Shown here piece after piece: positions 49,968-58,103 of a DNA stretch of 64,000 bases (positions are counted from its first letter, which is position 1; each line of letters opens with the position of its first letter). The notes under the pieces are model-generated. The model was given only the letters and a program-made list of their open reading frames with translations. It did not search any database and had not been told where the DNA came from. A program made the position numbers and the translations under genes. Origin of the DNA: Hymenobacter norwichensis DSM 15439 (GTDB taxonomy: Bacteria; Bacteroidota; Bacteroidia; Cytophagales; Hymenobacteraceae); contig NZ_ATVL01000010.1 in the NCBI RefSeq assembly GCF_000420705.1, positions 434,001-498,000 on the forward strand, written 5' to 3'.

Positions 49968-50003
49968 AAGTGCAAAGTCAGATAACTGATTCTGCTTGTA
50001 AGC

Positions 50004-50834
50004 TTACTTGATAGCGAAGGTTACAGGTACGGTGTAAGACACGCTTACGGCCCGGCCATTCTGCTTACCAGGAGAGAACTTGGGAAGCTTTTTCACCGAG
50101 GCAACTGCCGATTCGTCGCAGCCGCCGCCGATGCCTTTCTGCACCTTCACGTCGGTTACAGCTCCATCAGGACCTACTACAAAGGAGATGAAGACTTTGC
50201 CTTCAATCTGATTACGTAGGGCCAGCGCTGGATAAGAAGCGCCTTTCTGAATGGCTGCCAGCAAAGCTTCGGGGCCACCAGGGAATACGGGCATTTGCTC
50301 CACGTACTGGTAAACCTTCTGCTCTACCACCTCTTCTACTACCTTGTTGCCTTCACCAGCATCCAAACCGTTCAGGTCAAGTGGATTGTCAGTGTTGCCT
50401 TTTACAGTAGCAGTCGAAACCACTTTGTCTTCCAGTTCCTTCTGATCTGGAATCTCTTCTACCTTTTTCACCTCTTCGTCTTTCTTAACGACGGGAGGGG
50501 TGAATTTAATGGTAGAGAGTTTCGGTGGTGGTGGTGGTGGCGCCTCCGGCGGTGGCGGCGGTGGCGGCGGTTTCGTTTGGTCCAATGGAGGGGCATCCAT
50601 CAGGACGTTCTCCTTTAGCATCTTGTCCTCTTCAACTATTGTTTCGTCTTTGAACAGACGAGCAATCAGCGGGAAGCTGATCAACAATACAAAAAGAGCA
50701 ACAGCGATGAGGAGGGCGCGCGAGACGTGCTTGGAGTACAAGCGCCGCAATACATAGGCTCCGTAGGCTTTGTTCCGGCCTTCGAAAACAATGTCGTTGA
50801 GGCTTGCCCGCGCTATTTGGGTGTTATCCATCAT
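50004..50834 (-). CDS. TonB-family energy transducer (operon copy)
   Basis: A 276-residue TonB. Cytoplasmic motif SLNDIVFEGRNKAYGAYVLR near residues 11-30, transmembrane helix near 40-60, a linker with runs of proline (about 88-105, PPPPPPPEAPPPPPPK) and Glu/Lys-rich sequence, then the C-terminal domain starting PVFPGGPEALLAAIQKGASYP with VFISFVVGPDGAVTDVKVQKGIG. Its ATGATG start overlaps the TGA of the exbD upstream (ATGA junction), showing translational coupling to the ExbB/ExbD motor. The polyproline spans the periplasm in TonB proteins. Confidence 0.94.
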   Translation of the reverse strand: MMDNTQIARASLNDIVFEGRNKAYGAYVLRRLYSKHVSRALLIAVALFVLLISFPLIARLFKDETIVEEDKMLKENVLMDAPPLDQTKPPPPPPPPEAPPPPPPKLSTIKFTPPVVKKDEEVKKVEEIPDQKELEDKVVSTATVKGNTDNPLDLNGLDAGEGNKVVEEVVEQKVYQYVEQMPVFPGGPEALLAAIQKGASYPALALRNQIEGKVFISFVVGPDGAVTDVKVQKGIGGGCDESAVASVKKLPKFSPGKQNGRAVSVSYTVPVTFAIK

Positions 50835-51355
50835 AGCCCGGAAGTTTTAATGAGGTCCTCGTCTTGTTTCGAAACGTCTACCAAAGCGTACTTGCTCTGG
50901 TTGGTGATGTTCATCTCATCCAAGATGTCCACCATGTTCTTGTAATTGGACTTGTCGTCTGGCTTAATCAGAACCACCGTTTTAGGGTTCTGGCGCTGCC
51001 GGGCCAACAAAATCTTACGAATACCGTCGGCGGAATAGTCGGAAAGCTTCAATTGAGGCTTTACGTTTTCATCCAACAGCCCTTCGTAATAGTAGAGCTT
51101 GTCTTTCTCGCCCATGATGATGGTGAAGGCATCAGAAGCTTTCAGAACGGTTTGTTCTTCGGGGTTCTTTTCCTTAACCGGCATCGTGAGCTGCATCACG
51201 TTCGGCTTGTTGAAGGACGCCGTCAGGATGAAGAAGGTAAGTAGCAAGAAGGCCAAGTCCACCATGGGGGTCATGTCGATACGAGTCGACATTTTCTTGG
51301 CCCGCTTTTTACCACCTTTTCCACCCCCGCCGGAGTTCTGTTGTATTTCTGCCAT
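50831..51355 (-). CDS. ExbD/TolR-family biopolymer transport protein (second)
   Basis: A 174-residue ExbD. After a Gly/Lys-rich cytoplasmic start it has the canonical IDMTPMVDLAFLLLTFFILTASF helix region (residues about 26-48); the Asp in PMVDLAF is the proton-carrying residue of the motor. The periplasmic domain (about 60-174) ends with the DILDEMNITNQSKYALVDVS segment typical of ExbD. It lies 12 bases after the other exbD and overlaps tonB by 4 bases. Confidence 0.94.
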   Translation of the reverse strand: MAEIQQNSGGGGKGGKKRAKKMSTRIDMTPMVDLAFLLLTFFILTASFNKPNVMQLTMPVKEKNPEEQTVLKASDAFTIIMGEKDKLYYYEGLLDENVKPQLKLSDYSADGIRKILLARQRQNPKTVVLIKPDDKSNYKNMVDILDEMNITNQSKYALVDVSKQDEDLIKTSGL

Positions 51356-51367
51356 GGCTTGCGGACG

Positions 51368-51991
51368 TTAGTTAGAGGCCACCGGCTTGTTCTCCAGGTC
51401 GGTGATGAGGTTGAAACGGTTGATATTCTTGTCTTGCAAGATCTGAATGACCTTTTTCACCGTCGCTACGTCCGCGTTGTTGTCGCCTTTGATGGCAATA
51501 AACGTTGGCTTGGCAATGGCTTCCATATTGGCTTTCCGTGCTTCCATCACCCAATCAATCAGTTGATTGTTGAGCGAGTCAATCGGAATACCCGTTTGGT
51601 TAACTTTTTTGCGCTGCTCAGTACTGAGGCTTAGCAAACCGCCAAGCTGTTGTACAGGCACACCAAAAGAGTTGAGGTTGCCAAAGTTCTTCTTCTGCTT
51701 CTCATTAAAGCTAACCCCATACTTGGTAGCTATTTTGTCGAGCAGCAAAGTCTTGGCTTTATCACTCTCAAAACCGAAGAAAACACGCTTGTCTTTATCG
51801 ATTAAGAGACGGATAATGTTGCTTTCCGGTAGTTTGATGTCCGAAGTAGAAGAAGGAGTATCTACTACTACTACTTCCTCGGCAGCAAACTTGGTGGTGA
51901 GCATGAAAAAAGTCACCAGCAGGAAGGCCAAATCCACCATTGGAGTCATGTCCAGCGAAGGATTCGTTCTATGGGGCTTTACTTTAGGCAT
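51368..51991 (-). CDS. ExbD/TolR-family biopolymer transport protein (first, with long periplasmic insert)
   Basis: A 207-residue ExbD with the motif LDMTPMVDLAFLLVTFFMLTTKF (residues about 13-35) including the proton-binding Asp. The periplasmic part is about 40-60 residues longer than in the neighbouring ExbD: between the first strand (IRLLIDKDKRVFFGFE) and the final domain (FIAIKGDNNADVATVKKVIQ, about 166-185) lies a helical segment with FGNLNSFGVPVQQLGGLLSL and LNNQLIDWVMEA. The two ExbDs are therefore not interchangeable copies. Located between exbB (67 bases upstream) and the second exbD. Confidence 0.92.
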   Translation of the reverse strand: MPKVKPHRTNPSLDMTPMVDLAFLLVTFFMLTTKFAAEEVVVVDTPSSTSDIKLPESNIIRLLIDKDKRVFFGFESDKAKTLLLDKIATKYGVSFNEKQKKNFGNLNSFGVPVQQLGGLLSLSTEQRKKVNQTGIPIDSLNNQLIDWVMEARKANMEAIAKPTFIAIKGDNNADVATVKKVIQILQDKNINRFNLITDLENKPVASN

Positions 51992-52058
51992 ATGCTGGTC
52001 GGTTTAAGAATATTCAGATAAACGAAACTACCGGTTCCTTTATTGCGTGAACCGCAAC

Positions 52059-52931
52059 TTAGGCCGTGTAAGTTTCATTGTCGCCGTGCTGCGAGGCGAA
52101 GGTCTGAATAATGCTGAAGCCGGCTTCGTCGATGCTGTAAGTCAGCTCGTCAATTTTGCTGGTGAAGAAGTTGTATGCAATGATGGCCAGGGCCGAACCG
52201 GCGATACCGATAGCCGTGTTGATCAATGCTTCCGAAATACCTTCTGCCAGTGCTACGGCGTCGGGGCTACCAGCCTGAGCAAGTGCCGAGAAGGCCTTGA
52301 TCATACCGAATACCGTACCCAGCAGACCTACCAGCGTCGAAACCGAAGCAATGGTAGAGATGATAACCAAGTTCTTTTCCAGCATGGGTAGTTCCAGAGC
52401 AGTCGATTCTTCGATTTCTTTCTGGATGGCCAATACTTTCTGGTCTTTGTCCATGCCACGCTCACGTGCCATTTCTTGGTACTTCAGCAAGCCCGACTTC
52501 ACTACGTTAGCTACCGAACCTTTCTGCTGGTCGCAGGTGGCAATAGCACCGGTGATGTCGTTTACGTTCAGCTTCTGGCGGATAGTGCGTACGAAGCTCT
52601 CAATGCTCTTGCTGCCTTTGGCTTTGCTGATGGTCAGGAAACGCTCGATAGAGAACGTAATTACCAGCAAAAACAACGACATCAGGATAGGCACGATAGG
52701 ACCACCTTTGTACACAATGCCGAGGTAGTTGCCTGGCAATGCGGCATTCGCATTATTACCACCTACGAAGTTGCCTCCGTTACCCAATACAAACATGTAA
52801 ATGATGATGCTAACAACGATTGCCAGCGGAATAACGATGGCGGCAAACGCGGAACCGCCTTTTGCCTCACCTGGTGCGGCGGCCGGAGCGGCTGGCCGCA
52901 CGTTTTTGTTTGTGGCATTCTTTTGTTCCAT
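52059..52931 (-). CDS. MotA/TolQ/ExbB proton-channel protein
   Basis: A 290-residue ExbB. An Ala/Pro-rich N-terminus is followed by a transmembrane helix near residues 28-50, a second near 80-98 (GPIVPILMSLFLLVITFSIER, the Glu/Arg pair is family-typical), a cytoplasmic domain (about 100-180) and two C-terminal helices carrying the conserved VSTLVGLLGTVFGMIKAF near 192-212 and AEGISEALINTAIGIAGSAL near 225-245. ExbB pentamers with ExbD form the proton-driven motor that powers TonB. It is first in the operon and is preceded by a structured leader and a well-formed promoter. Confidence 0.95.
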   Translation of the reverse strand: MEQKNATNKNVRPAAPAAAPGEAKGGSAFAAIVIPLAIVVSIIIYMFVLGNGGNFVGGNNANAALPGNYLGIVYKGGPIVPILMSLFLLVITFSIERFLTISKAKGSKSIESFVRTIRQKLNVNDITGAIATCDQQKGSVANVVKSGLLKYQEMARERGMDKDQKVLAIQKEIEESTALELPMLEKNLVIISTIASVSTLVGLLGTVFGMIKAFSALAQAGSPDAVALAEGISEALINTAIGIAGSALAIIAYNFFTSKIDELTYSIDEAGFSIIQTFASQHGDNETYTA

Positions 52932-53022
52932 TGTTCCGGGGAGTTAAGGGAGTTGGTGGTGAAAGGTAAATTGGTGTTGAAAAAGGTGAAAATGAACGGT
53001 AGGAACGCCTAAAGACAACAGC

Positions 53023-53084
53023 GCCCCGCTCACGTCATGCTTTGCGTAAAAGCAAAGAACATGGGTCTATTTAGTGCGCGGGGC
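53023..53084 (-). ncRNA. Candidate structured 5' leader of the exbB operon (nested hairpins)
   Basis: On the minus strand, outer arms GTGCGCGGGGC side (53074-53084) and GCCCCGCTCAC side (53023-53033) pair over 11 bp with one mismatch. Inside, CATG (53036-53039/53060-53063) and CTTTGC/GCAAAG (53040-53045/53052-53057) form a second nested stem with loop GTAAAA and a 2-base bulge. The element starts about 20 bases downstream of the predicted transcription start and about 90 bases upstream of the exbB ATG, so it lies in a 5' UTR of about 170 bases. No known riboswitch was recognised. It could be a protein-binding leader, an attenuator, or only a stable hairpin. Confidence 0.55.
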
Positions 53085-53109
53085 AATCTGGGATTCAGTC
53101 GATCCTTGG

Positions 53110-53141
53110 CAAACCTAAGTAAAAACCTTAGTGCCGCCAAA
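53110..53141 (-). promoter_or_regulatory. exbB operon promoter (TTTG-N20-TAGGTTTG)
   Basis: On the minus strand TTTG (plus coordinates 53138-53141) is followed after exactly 20 bases by TAGGTTTG (53110-53117), an exact match to both boxes of the Bacteroidota promoter. It lies between the mazG stop and exbB, so the TonB motor operon has its own promoter. Transcription would start near 53103. Confidence 0.8.
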
Positions 53142-53189
53142 TGAAATCGGGGTTTAAACACTCCAATGGGCTGAAAAGCCACAAAAAAG

Positions 53190-54029
53190 TTAGTCCTTAC
53201 TCTCCGGTAATTTAGAAATGAAATTATATTTTTTTGCCTGTTCCCAATATACATCCATTTGTGAGAGTGTCAAGTCTCGCAGTTGATGGCCGTCTTGGGC
53301 AGCCTGTGTTTCAAGGTATTGAAATCGATTTATGAATTTCCGATTGGTACGTTCGAGGGCTTCTTCAGGGTTGATACCAGCGTGCCGGGCAAAGTTGATG
53401 AGCGAAAATAGCAAGTCGCCAAACTCTGCGGCAGCGTGCTCCTGGTTGATGGAAGCTGGGTCGGCGTGAGCGAATTCTGCTTCGAACTCCCCTAATTCTT
53501 CCTGAACCTTGTCCCAGACTTGTTCGGGCTTTTCCCAGTCAAATCCGGCACCACGCGCTTTTTCCTGGATGCGCATTGCTTTTACCAGCGCAGGCAGCGA
53601 GGTAGGTACGCCACCGAGTACCGACGTGTTGCCTTTTTCCTTCAGTTTTAGCTGTTCCCAGTTACGCTTAACAGTTTCTTCATCTTCGGCCTGCACATCG
53701 CCATAGATATGGGGGTGGCGGAAGATCAATTTCTCGCACTGCGCATTCAGCACATCGGCTATATCAAACTGGCCGGTTTCCGAAGCTATTTTGGCGTAGA
53801 AAATTAAATGCAGAAACACGTCGCCAAGCTCCTTTTTCAGGTCGGGGAGGTCGTGGCGAATGATGGCGTCGCTGAGCTCGTAGGTTTCCTCAATGGTGAG
53901 GTGGCGCAGGCTTTCCAGAGTTTGTTTTCGGTCCCAGGGGCATTCGGCACGCAGACGCTCCAGCACGTCGAGGAGGCGGCCAAAAGCGGCTAGCTGAGCC
54001 GGGCGGCGGTCGGGCGAGTTGTATTCCAT
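53190..54029 (-). CDS. mazG: Nucleoside triphosphate pyrophosphohydrolase MazG
   Basis: A 279-residue MazG with two MazG repeats. The first has ECPWDRKQTLESLRHLTIEET and EETYELSDAI with KKELGDVFLHLIFYAKIA (residues about 32-85). The second has QEELGEFEAEFAH and AAEFGDLLFSLINFARHAG (about 176-222). The Glu/Asp residues of each EExxE...ExxD set bind the magnesium needed to hydrolyse NTPs to NMP and pyrophosphate, which cleans the nucleotide pool. Length is typical. A TATATTTG -7 element ends 5 bases before the ATG. Confidence 0.95.
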   Translation of the reverse strand: MEYNSPDRRPAQLAAFGRLLDVLERLRAECPWDRKQTLESLRHLTIEETYELSDAIIRHDLPDLKKELGDVFLHLIFYAKIASETGQFDIADVLNAQCEKLIFRHPHIYGDVQAEDEETVKRNWEQLKLKEKGNTSVLGGVPTSLPALVKAMRIQEKARGAGFDWEKPEQVWDKVQEELGEFEAEFAHADPASINQEHAAAEFGDLLFSLINFARHAGINPEEALERTNRKFINRFQYLETQAAQDGHQLRDLTLSQMDVYWEQAKKYNFISKLPESKD

Positions 54030-54034
54030 TATGC

Positions 54035-54042
54035 CAAATATA
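54035..54042 (-). promoter_or_regulatory. -7 element (TATATTTG) abutting mazG start
   Basis: TATATTTG on the minus strand matches TAnnTTTG, and only 5 bases (GCATA) separate it from the mazG ATG, so the transcript would be leaderless or nearly so. No exact -33 TTTG box. Confidence 0.55.
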
Positions 54043-54167
54043 CAACGCCTGTCAGTAACGTCCCTTTCAGGCGTCCGAAGGAAGAGTGGGTGCCGTATAG
54101 GAGTTCCAGGGTTTTGGGTACTGCTTGCTTTGGTAGCTGCGCAGTAGTGAAACCAGGGAGCTTTGCC

Positions 54168-54175
54168 TACTTTTG
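54168..54175 (+). promoter_or_regulatory. -7 element (TACTTTTG) for glmM
   Basis: TACTTTTG matches TAnnTTTG and ends 22 bases before the GTG start of glmM. A clear -33 TTTG at standard spacing is absent. Confidence 0.55.
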
Positions 54176-54197
54176 CGCACTCAAAAAAAATTAGCCT

Positions 54198-55586
54198 GTG
54201 GCACTCATAAAATCAATTTCGGGGATTCGGGGTACTATTGGTGGAGCGGTTGGTGAAGGCCTGACGCCCCTCGATATAGTGAAATACGCCGCGGCCTTCG
54301 GGACGTGGGTTCTTGATAAAACGCAGAACAACACGATTGTAATTGGCCGCGACGCCCGGATTTCGGGCGAAATGGTGAGCAAGCTGGTAGCGGCCACATT
54401 GCAGGGGCTGGGCATCAACGTAATTGACCTCGGCCTGAGTACCACACCTACCGTAGAAATGGCTGTACCCGCCAAAAAAGCGGGCGGCGGTATTATTCTG
54501 ACGGCTTCGCACAACCCCAAGCAGTGGAATGCGCTGAAGCTACTCAATAGTGTCGGCGAGTTTATTTCGGATGCGGACGGACAGCAAGTGCTAGCGCTAG
54601 GTGATGCCGAAACGTTCAACTTCGCGCCGGTAATGAAGTTGGGCCAGTATAGCATCGACGAAACGTTTTTGCAGCAGCACATTGATGCTATCCTGCAACT
54701 GCCGCTGGTTGATGCCGCAGCCATCAAGGCCAAGAACTTCCGGATTGTGGTTGATGCCGTGAATTCGTCGGGCGGCTTTGCGGTACCGCAACTGCTGGAA
54801 GCGCTAGGCGTTGAAATCATCGAAAAGCTGTTTTGTGAGCCTACCGGTGACTTTGCGCATAACCCCGAGCCGCTGCCCGAGAACCTGCGCGACATTGCCA
54901 AAACCATGGAGAAAGGCTCTTTCGACCTTGGCATTGTAGTGGACCCCGATGTGGACCGGCTGGCGCTGGTCAACGAAGATGGCTCGATGTTCGGGGAAGA
55001 ATATACACTGGTAGCCGTAGCCGACTATGTGCTGCAACAGAACGGTGGTGGCAATACGGTAAGCAACCTTAGCAGCACCCGCGCTCTGCGCGACGTAGCG
55101 GAAAAGCACGGTGGTAGCTACGCTGCGGCTGCGGTAGGGGAGGTGAACGTGGTAACCAAGATGAAGGAAACCAACGCCGTCATTGGGGGCGAGGGCAACG
55201 GTGGTATTATCTATCCGGAGCTGCACTATGGCCGTGACTCATTGGTGGGTATTGCGTTGTTTTTGAGCCATCTGGCCAAAACCGGGCTTACCATGACTCG
55301 GCTGCGGGCTACGTACCCGAACTATTTTATCTCGAAAAATAAGATAGAGCTAACGCCGGAAATCAACACCGATAAGGTGCTGGAAATGATGGAAAAGCGC
55401 TACGCCAAGCAGCCCGTAAATACCATCGACGGCGTGAAGATTGAGTTTGATAAGGAGTGGGTACACCTGCGCAAGTCGAATACCGAGCCGATTATCCGCA
55501 TCTACGCCGAGTCGGAGTCCAATGCTACGGCCGATCATCTAGCCAATAAAATCATTGCCGACATAAAAGAGATTATCAATTCGTAA
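54198..55586 (+). CDS. glmM: Phosphoglucosamine mutase
   Basis: A 462-residue alpha-D-phosphohexomutase. The phosphoserine is Ser104 in LTASHNPKQWN, the metal site is DPDVDR in the 240s, the sugar-specificity loop reads GEGNGG near residue 334 and the C-terminal phosphate loop is KSNTEPIIRIYAES. GlmM converts glucosamine 6-phosphate to glucosamine 1-phosphate for UDP-GlcNAc. The GEGNGG loop differs from the GEQSGH-like loop of proteobacterial GlmM, so phosphomannomutase or phosphoglucomutase activity is possible; Bacteroidota homologues with this loop are usually called GlmM. Start GTG at 54198. Confidence 0.88.
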   Translation: MALIKSISGIRGTIGGAVGEGLTPLDIVKYAAAFGTWVLDKTQNNTIVIGRDARISGEMVSKLVAATLQGLGINVIDLGLSTTPTVEMAVPAKKAGGGIILTASHNPKQWNALKLLNSVGEFISDADGQQVLALGDAETFNFAPVMKLGQYSIDETFLQQHIDAILQLPLVDAAAIKAKNFRIVVDAVNSSGGFAVPQLLEALGVEIIEKLFCEPTGDFAHNPEPLPENLRDIAKTMEKGSFDLGIVVDPDVDRLALVNEDGSMFGEEYTLVAVADYVLQQNGGGNTVSNLSSTRALRDVAEKHGGSYAAAAVGEVNVVTKMKETNAVIGGEGNGGIIYPELHYGRDSLVGIALFLSHLAKTGLTMTRLRATYPNYFISKNKIELTPEINTDKVLEMMEKRYAKQPVNTIDGVKIEFDKEWVHLRKSNTEPIIRIYAESESNATADHLANKIIADIKEIINS

Positions 55587-55683
55587 GGCAGAACCAGCTT
55601 TTGCTGCAAATTTCAACAGGAATTGTAGCTGAAGTATAGATACATGGTATTATAGGTCGCATACAGCGCGGCCCGAAACGAAG

Positions 55684-55719
55684 AGGATTCCGGCTACCCG
55701 CCGGAATCCTTTATTTTTG
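55684..55719 (+). terminator. Hairpin terminator overlapping a -7 promoter element
   Basis: An 11-bp stem (AGGATTCCGGC with GCCGGAATCCT, 55684-55694 with 55700-55710), loop TACCC, followed directly by TTATTTTTG. The T-run of this terminator contains TATTTTTG (55712-55719), an exact match to the -7 consensus TAnnTTTG for the cysteine desulfurase gene starting at 55756. One stretch thus probably ends glmM and starts the next transcript. Confidence 0.75.
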
Positions 55720-55755
55720 CGGCCACTATCACCCACCCTTAAGCTGTTGAACCAC

Positions 55756-56898
55756 ATGACCGTGTACTTCGATAACGCCGCCACCACCCCGCTGGACCCC
55801 GAAGTGCTGGATGCTATGCTGCCCTTTATGCGGGAGCATTACGGCAACCCTAGCAGCATTCATGGCCACGGCCGACAGGTACGCGCCGCTATTGAAAATG
55901 CCCGCAAGACCATTGCGCACCTCATTAACGCTGCGCCGGCCGAAATTAGCTTCACCTCGGGTGGTACCGAGGCCGACAACTACGCGGCATTCGGCAGCGT
56001 CCGGACGCTGGGATTAAAGCACGCTGTAACTTCGCCGCTGGAGCACCACGCAGTGCTGCACACGCTTCAAGCACTGGAAAAAGCAGGGGATATTCAACTG
56101 AGCTACCTGCGCCACGATGAGCAGGGGCGGCTGGATCTGGCGCATTTGGAAGAACTGCTGGCTACTAATCCGCGCACGTTCGTGAGCTTGATGCATGCCA
56201 ACAACGAAATAGGCAACCTCAACGATATTGCGGCCATTGGCGAAATCTGCGCGCAGCATGATGCCGTGTTCCATACCGATACGGTGCAGACGATGGGGCA
56301 TTACCGGCACGATGTACAGCAACTGAAAAACCACTTTTTGGTGGGTTCGGCGCATAAGTTTCACGGCCCGAAAGGAGTGGGGTTTCTGTATCGTCGCTCA
56401 GGCCTGATGATTGATGCCTTGCTGCACGGTGGCTCGCAGGAGCGTAACCAGCGCGCCGGCACCGAAAACGTGTATGGAATTGTGGGGCTGGCTAAGGCCC
56501 TGGAAATTGCCTACCGCGGCATGAGTGAGCATCAGCAGCACATTCAGGCGCTGAAAGAACGGTTTATTGTCAAACTGCAACAGCAGATTGAAGGGGTGGA
56601 ATTCAATGGTACTTCGGCCGAAGCTAGCCAGAGCCTGTACACAGTACTGAACGTGAGTCTGCCGCCTTCGGAGCTAAATGAAATGCTGCTTTTCAACCTC
56701 GACATCAATCATATATCGGTGTCGGGAGGCTCGGCGTGTACCAGTGGAGCCAACGCTGGCTCGCACGTGCTAACTGCCTTGGGCTGCGACCCTGACCGGG
56801 GAGCCATCCGCTTTTCGATGAGCAAATACAACACTGCCGACGAAGTGGACTACGCGGTGGGGCAGCTGGCCAAGATGTACCGCAAAGTAGCAGTCTAA
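55756..56898 (+). CDS. Cysteine desulfurase (NifS/IscS family)
   Basis: A 380-residue PLP enzyme that removes sulfur from cysteine as a protein persulfide, feeding Fe-S clusters or tRNA thiolation. YFDNAATTPLDPEV opens the protein, PLP-stacking His is in LEHHAVL (96-101), the Schiff-base Lys201 is in GSAHKFHGPKG and the active Cys328 is in SGGSACTSGA. The short active-site loop puts it in the NifS/IscS class and not SufS. No iscU or other Fe-S genes are adjacent. ATG 55756 starts directly at the conserved N-terminus; 13 codons upstream are open but non-homologous. Confidence 0.93.
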   Translation: MTVYFDNAATTPLDPEVLDAMLPFMREHYGNPSSIHGHGRQVRAAIENARKTIAHLINAAPAEISFTSGGTEADNYAAFGSVRTLGLKHAVTSPLEHHAVLHTLQALEKAGDIQLSYLRHDEQGRLDLAHLEELLATNPRTFVSLMHANNEIGNLNDIAAIGEICAQHDAVFHTDTVQTMGHYRHDVQQLKNHFLVGSAHKFHGPKGVGFLYRRSGLMIDALLHGGSQERNQRAGTENVYGIVGLAKALEIAYRGMSEHQQHIQALKERFIVKLQQQIEGVEFNGTSAEASQSLYTVLNVSLPPSELNEMLLFNLDINHISVSGGSACTSGANAGSHVLTALGCDPDRGAIRFSMSKYNTADEVDYAVGQLAKMYRKVAV

Positions 56899-56921
56899 GA
56901 GTAGGTTGGATACGATATGCA

Positions 56922-56959
56922 CGGGCGGCGGTGGTAACATGGGCTACCGCCACCGCCCG
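56922..56959. terminator. Hairpin between convergent genes
   Basis: A GC-rich 15-bp stem with two mismatches (CGGGCGGCGGTGGTA with TACCGCCACCGCCCG) and loop ACATGGGC. It lies between the desulfurase stop (56898) and the DUF389 gene stop (56972). No long T-run follows on either strand, so terminator efficiency is uncertain. Confidence 0.6.
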
Positions 56960-56971
56960 GCTGCTTTAAAG

Positions 56972-57898
56972 CTATTCGCTGGGTTTGCGGCGGTGCAAGA
57001 ACAACTGCTTGGCCTGGAAGATAATCAGCCCCATTACCACAACTAACGCAACATCGAGGCTGAACCGGACGAATCCTTCCAGCGCCAGATGGGAACGGCC
57101 AACAGCTAAGCCACAGCCAATTAGGGCGGCAGCGGGCATTAGTACCAGGGCAATAAGTGCTCCTGCAATAACACTACGGCGGTAAGCTGCAATAATAATA
57201 ATCCCGGCTGCGGCGCCACAACCCGAAACCAGCATCGACTTTAAATCAGGATGCGACATGCTTAGCACCTCCGGGTTGGTAGCTAAATCTTCGGCGGAAG
57301 AGGCTCCGGTGGCTATCATGAGCAACATGGTAAGTCCGGCGGCTCCAATAAACAGCGCGTAGCCCAGCAAGGTGGAGCGCAACCCGCGCCACGTAACATG
57401 CCACCGTTGTAGCACTACGCCGAGCGGCATAGCAGCCAATGGTTCGAAGCCCGGTGCCAGAATACTGGAAGCTATGAAGGCCGTGGCTTGCGGCACCGGC
57501 TCAGAAACCAACCCAACCGCCGCTATAATGCCGCCTAGAAACATAAGGAGGATGTAATTGGCCGTGGGTCGTCCTTGGTGCCGCAGGCCCGATTCTATTT
57601 CCTCCCAGATAGCCTCGTCTTTGTCGCCCATAACCAGGGAAGCCTGGGACGGGGCAATCAGGCTGCTCAACTCCGAAGAGGCCACTGAAATCTGCTCGGG
57701 CGGCAGGGCGCTCTGCACATGGCGCAGCACCTCATCGGTGCCACGGTTCAGCACCTGCACCATAATGATGTCGCCGGGTGGCTTGCGCGAGGCTCCGGGC
57801 TGCACGCTTAAGCTGATAACGGTTTCCAAGGTGGTAAGCTGCTGGCAAAGCAACTCGGTGGTGGCAGGCGGTACGGTGATGGAAAACGTTCTGTGCAT
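56972..57898 (-). CDS. DUF389-family membrane protein
   Basis: A 308-residue protein. The N-terminal soluble half (about 1-110) is followed by about six hydrophobic helices; the first two read NYILLMFLGGIIAAVGLVSEP and TAFIASSILAPGFEPLAAMPLG near residues 117-160. The second matches the DUF389 (TIGR00341-like) signature in which a small-residue helix with a conserved Pro and Gly precedes the next helix. The C-terminal end is basic. Function unestablished; inner membrane. It is monocistronic. The 205 bases upstream, to 58103, hold no recognisable element except a weak -7-like AAGGTTTG. Confidence 0.82.
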   Translation of the reverse strand: MHRTFSITVPPATTELLCQQLTTLETVISLSVQPGASRKPPGDIIMVQVLNRGTDEVLRHVQSALPPEQISVASSELSSLIAPSQASLVMGDKDEAIWEEIESGLRHQGRPTANYILLMFLGGIIAAVGLVSEPVPQATAFIASSILAPGFEPLAAMPLGVVLQRWHVTWRGLRSTLLGYALFIGAAGLTMLLMIATGASSAEDLATNPEVLSMSHPDLKSMLVSGCGAAAGIIIIAAYRRSVIAGALIALVLMPAAALIGCGLAVGRSHLALEGFVRFSLDVALVVVMGLIIFQAKQLFLHRRKPSE

Positions 57899-58103
57899 TA
57901 GGCAAGGAATTACGGACAGCAGCTAGGCTACTCTTGTACGCAAACCTTGCTTTTTGGCTCTGCTAGAATTGTAAGTAACGGAAAGCAGGCGTATAGTGGC
58001 CTAATTAATTCTCACTGAGCAGGGTGGCAAGAGTAACCATTCCATGTGCCTGATAGACATGAACCGGTAGCTGATTGGCCGTCAATGAGTGGCAACTGTG
58101 CGG

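Noticed and set aside
49729..50003. Possible small gene between the two tonB genes
   Set aside because: Only the terminator is supportable; the remaining AT-rich sequence has no plausible frame.
53030..53254. Small 74-codon frame covering the exbB promoter and leader
   Set aside because: Overlaps the mazG 3' end and a clear promoter; residues look random. The RNA-structure reading fits better.
54191..54973. Minus-strand open frame of 260 codons opposite glmM
   Set aside because: Ser/Pro-rich shadow of a strongly conserved gene.
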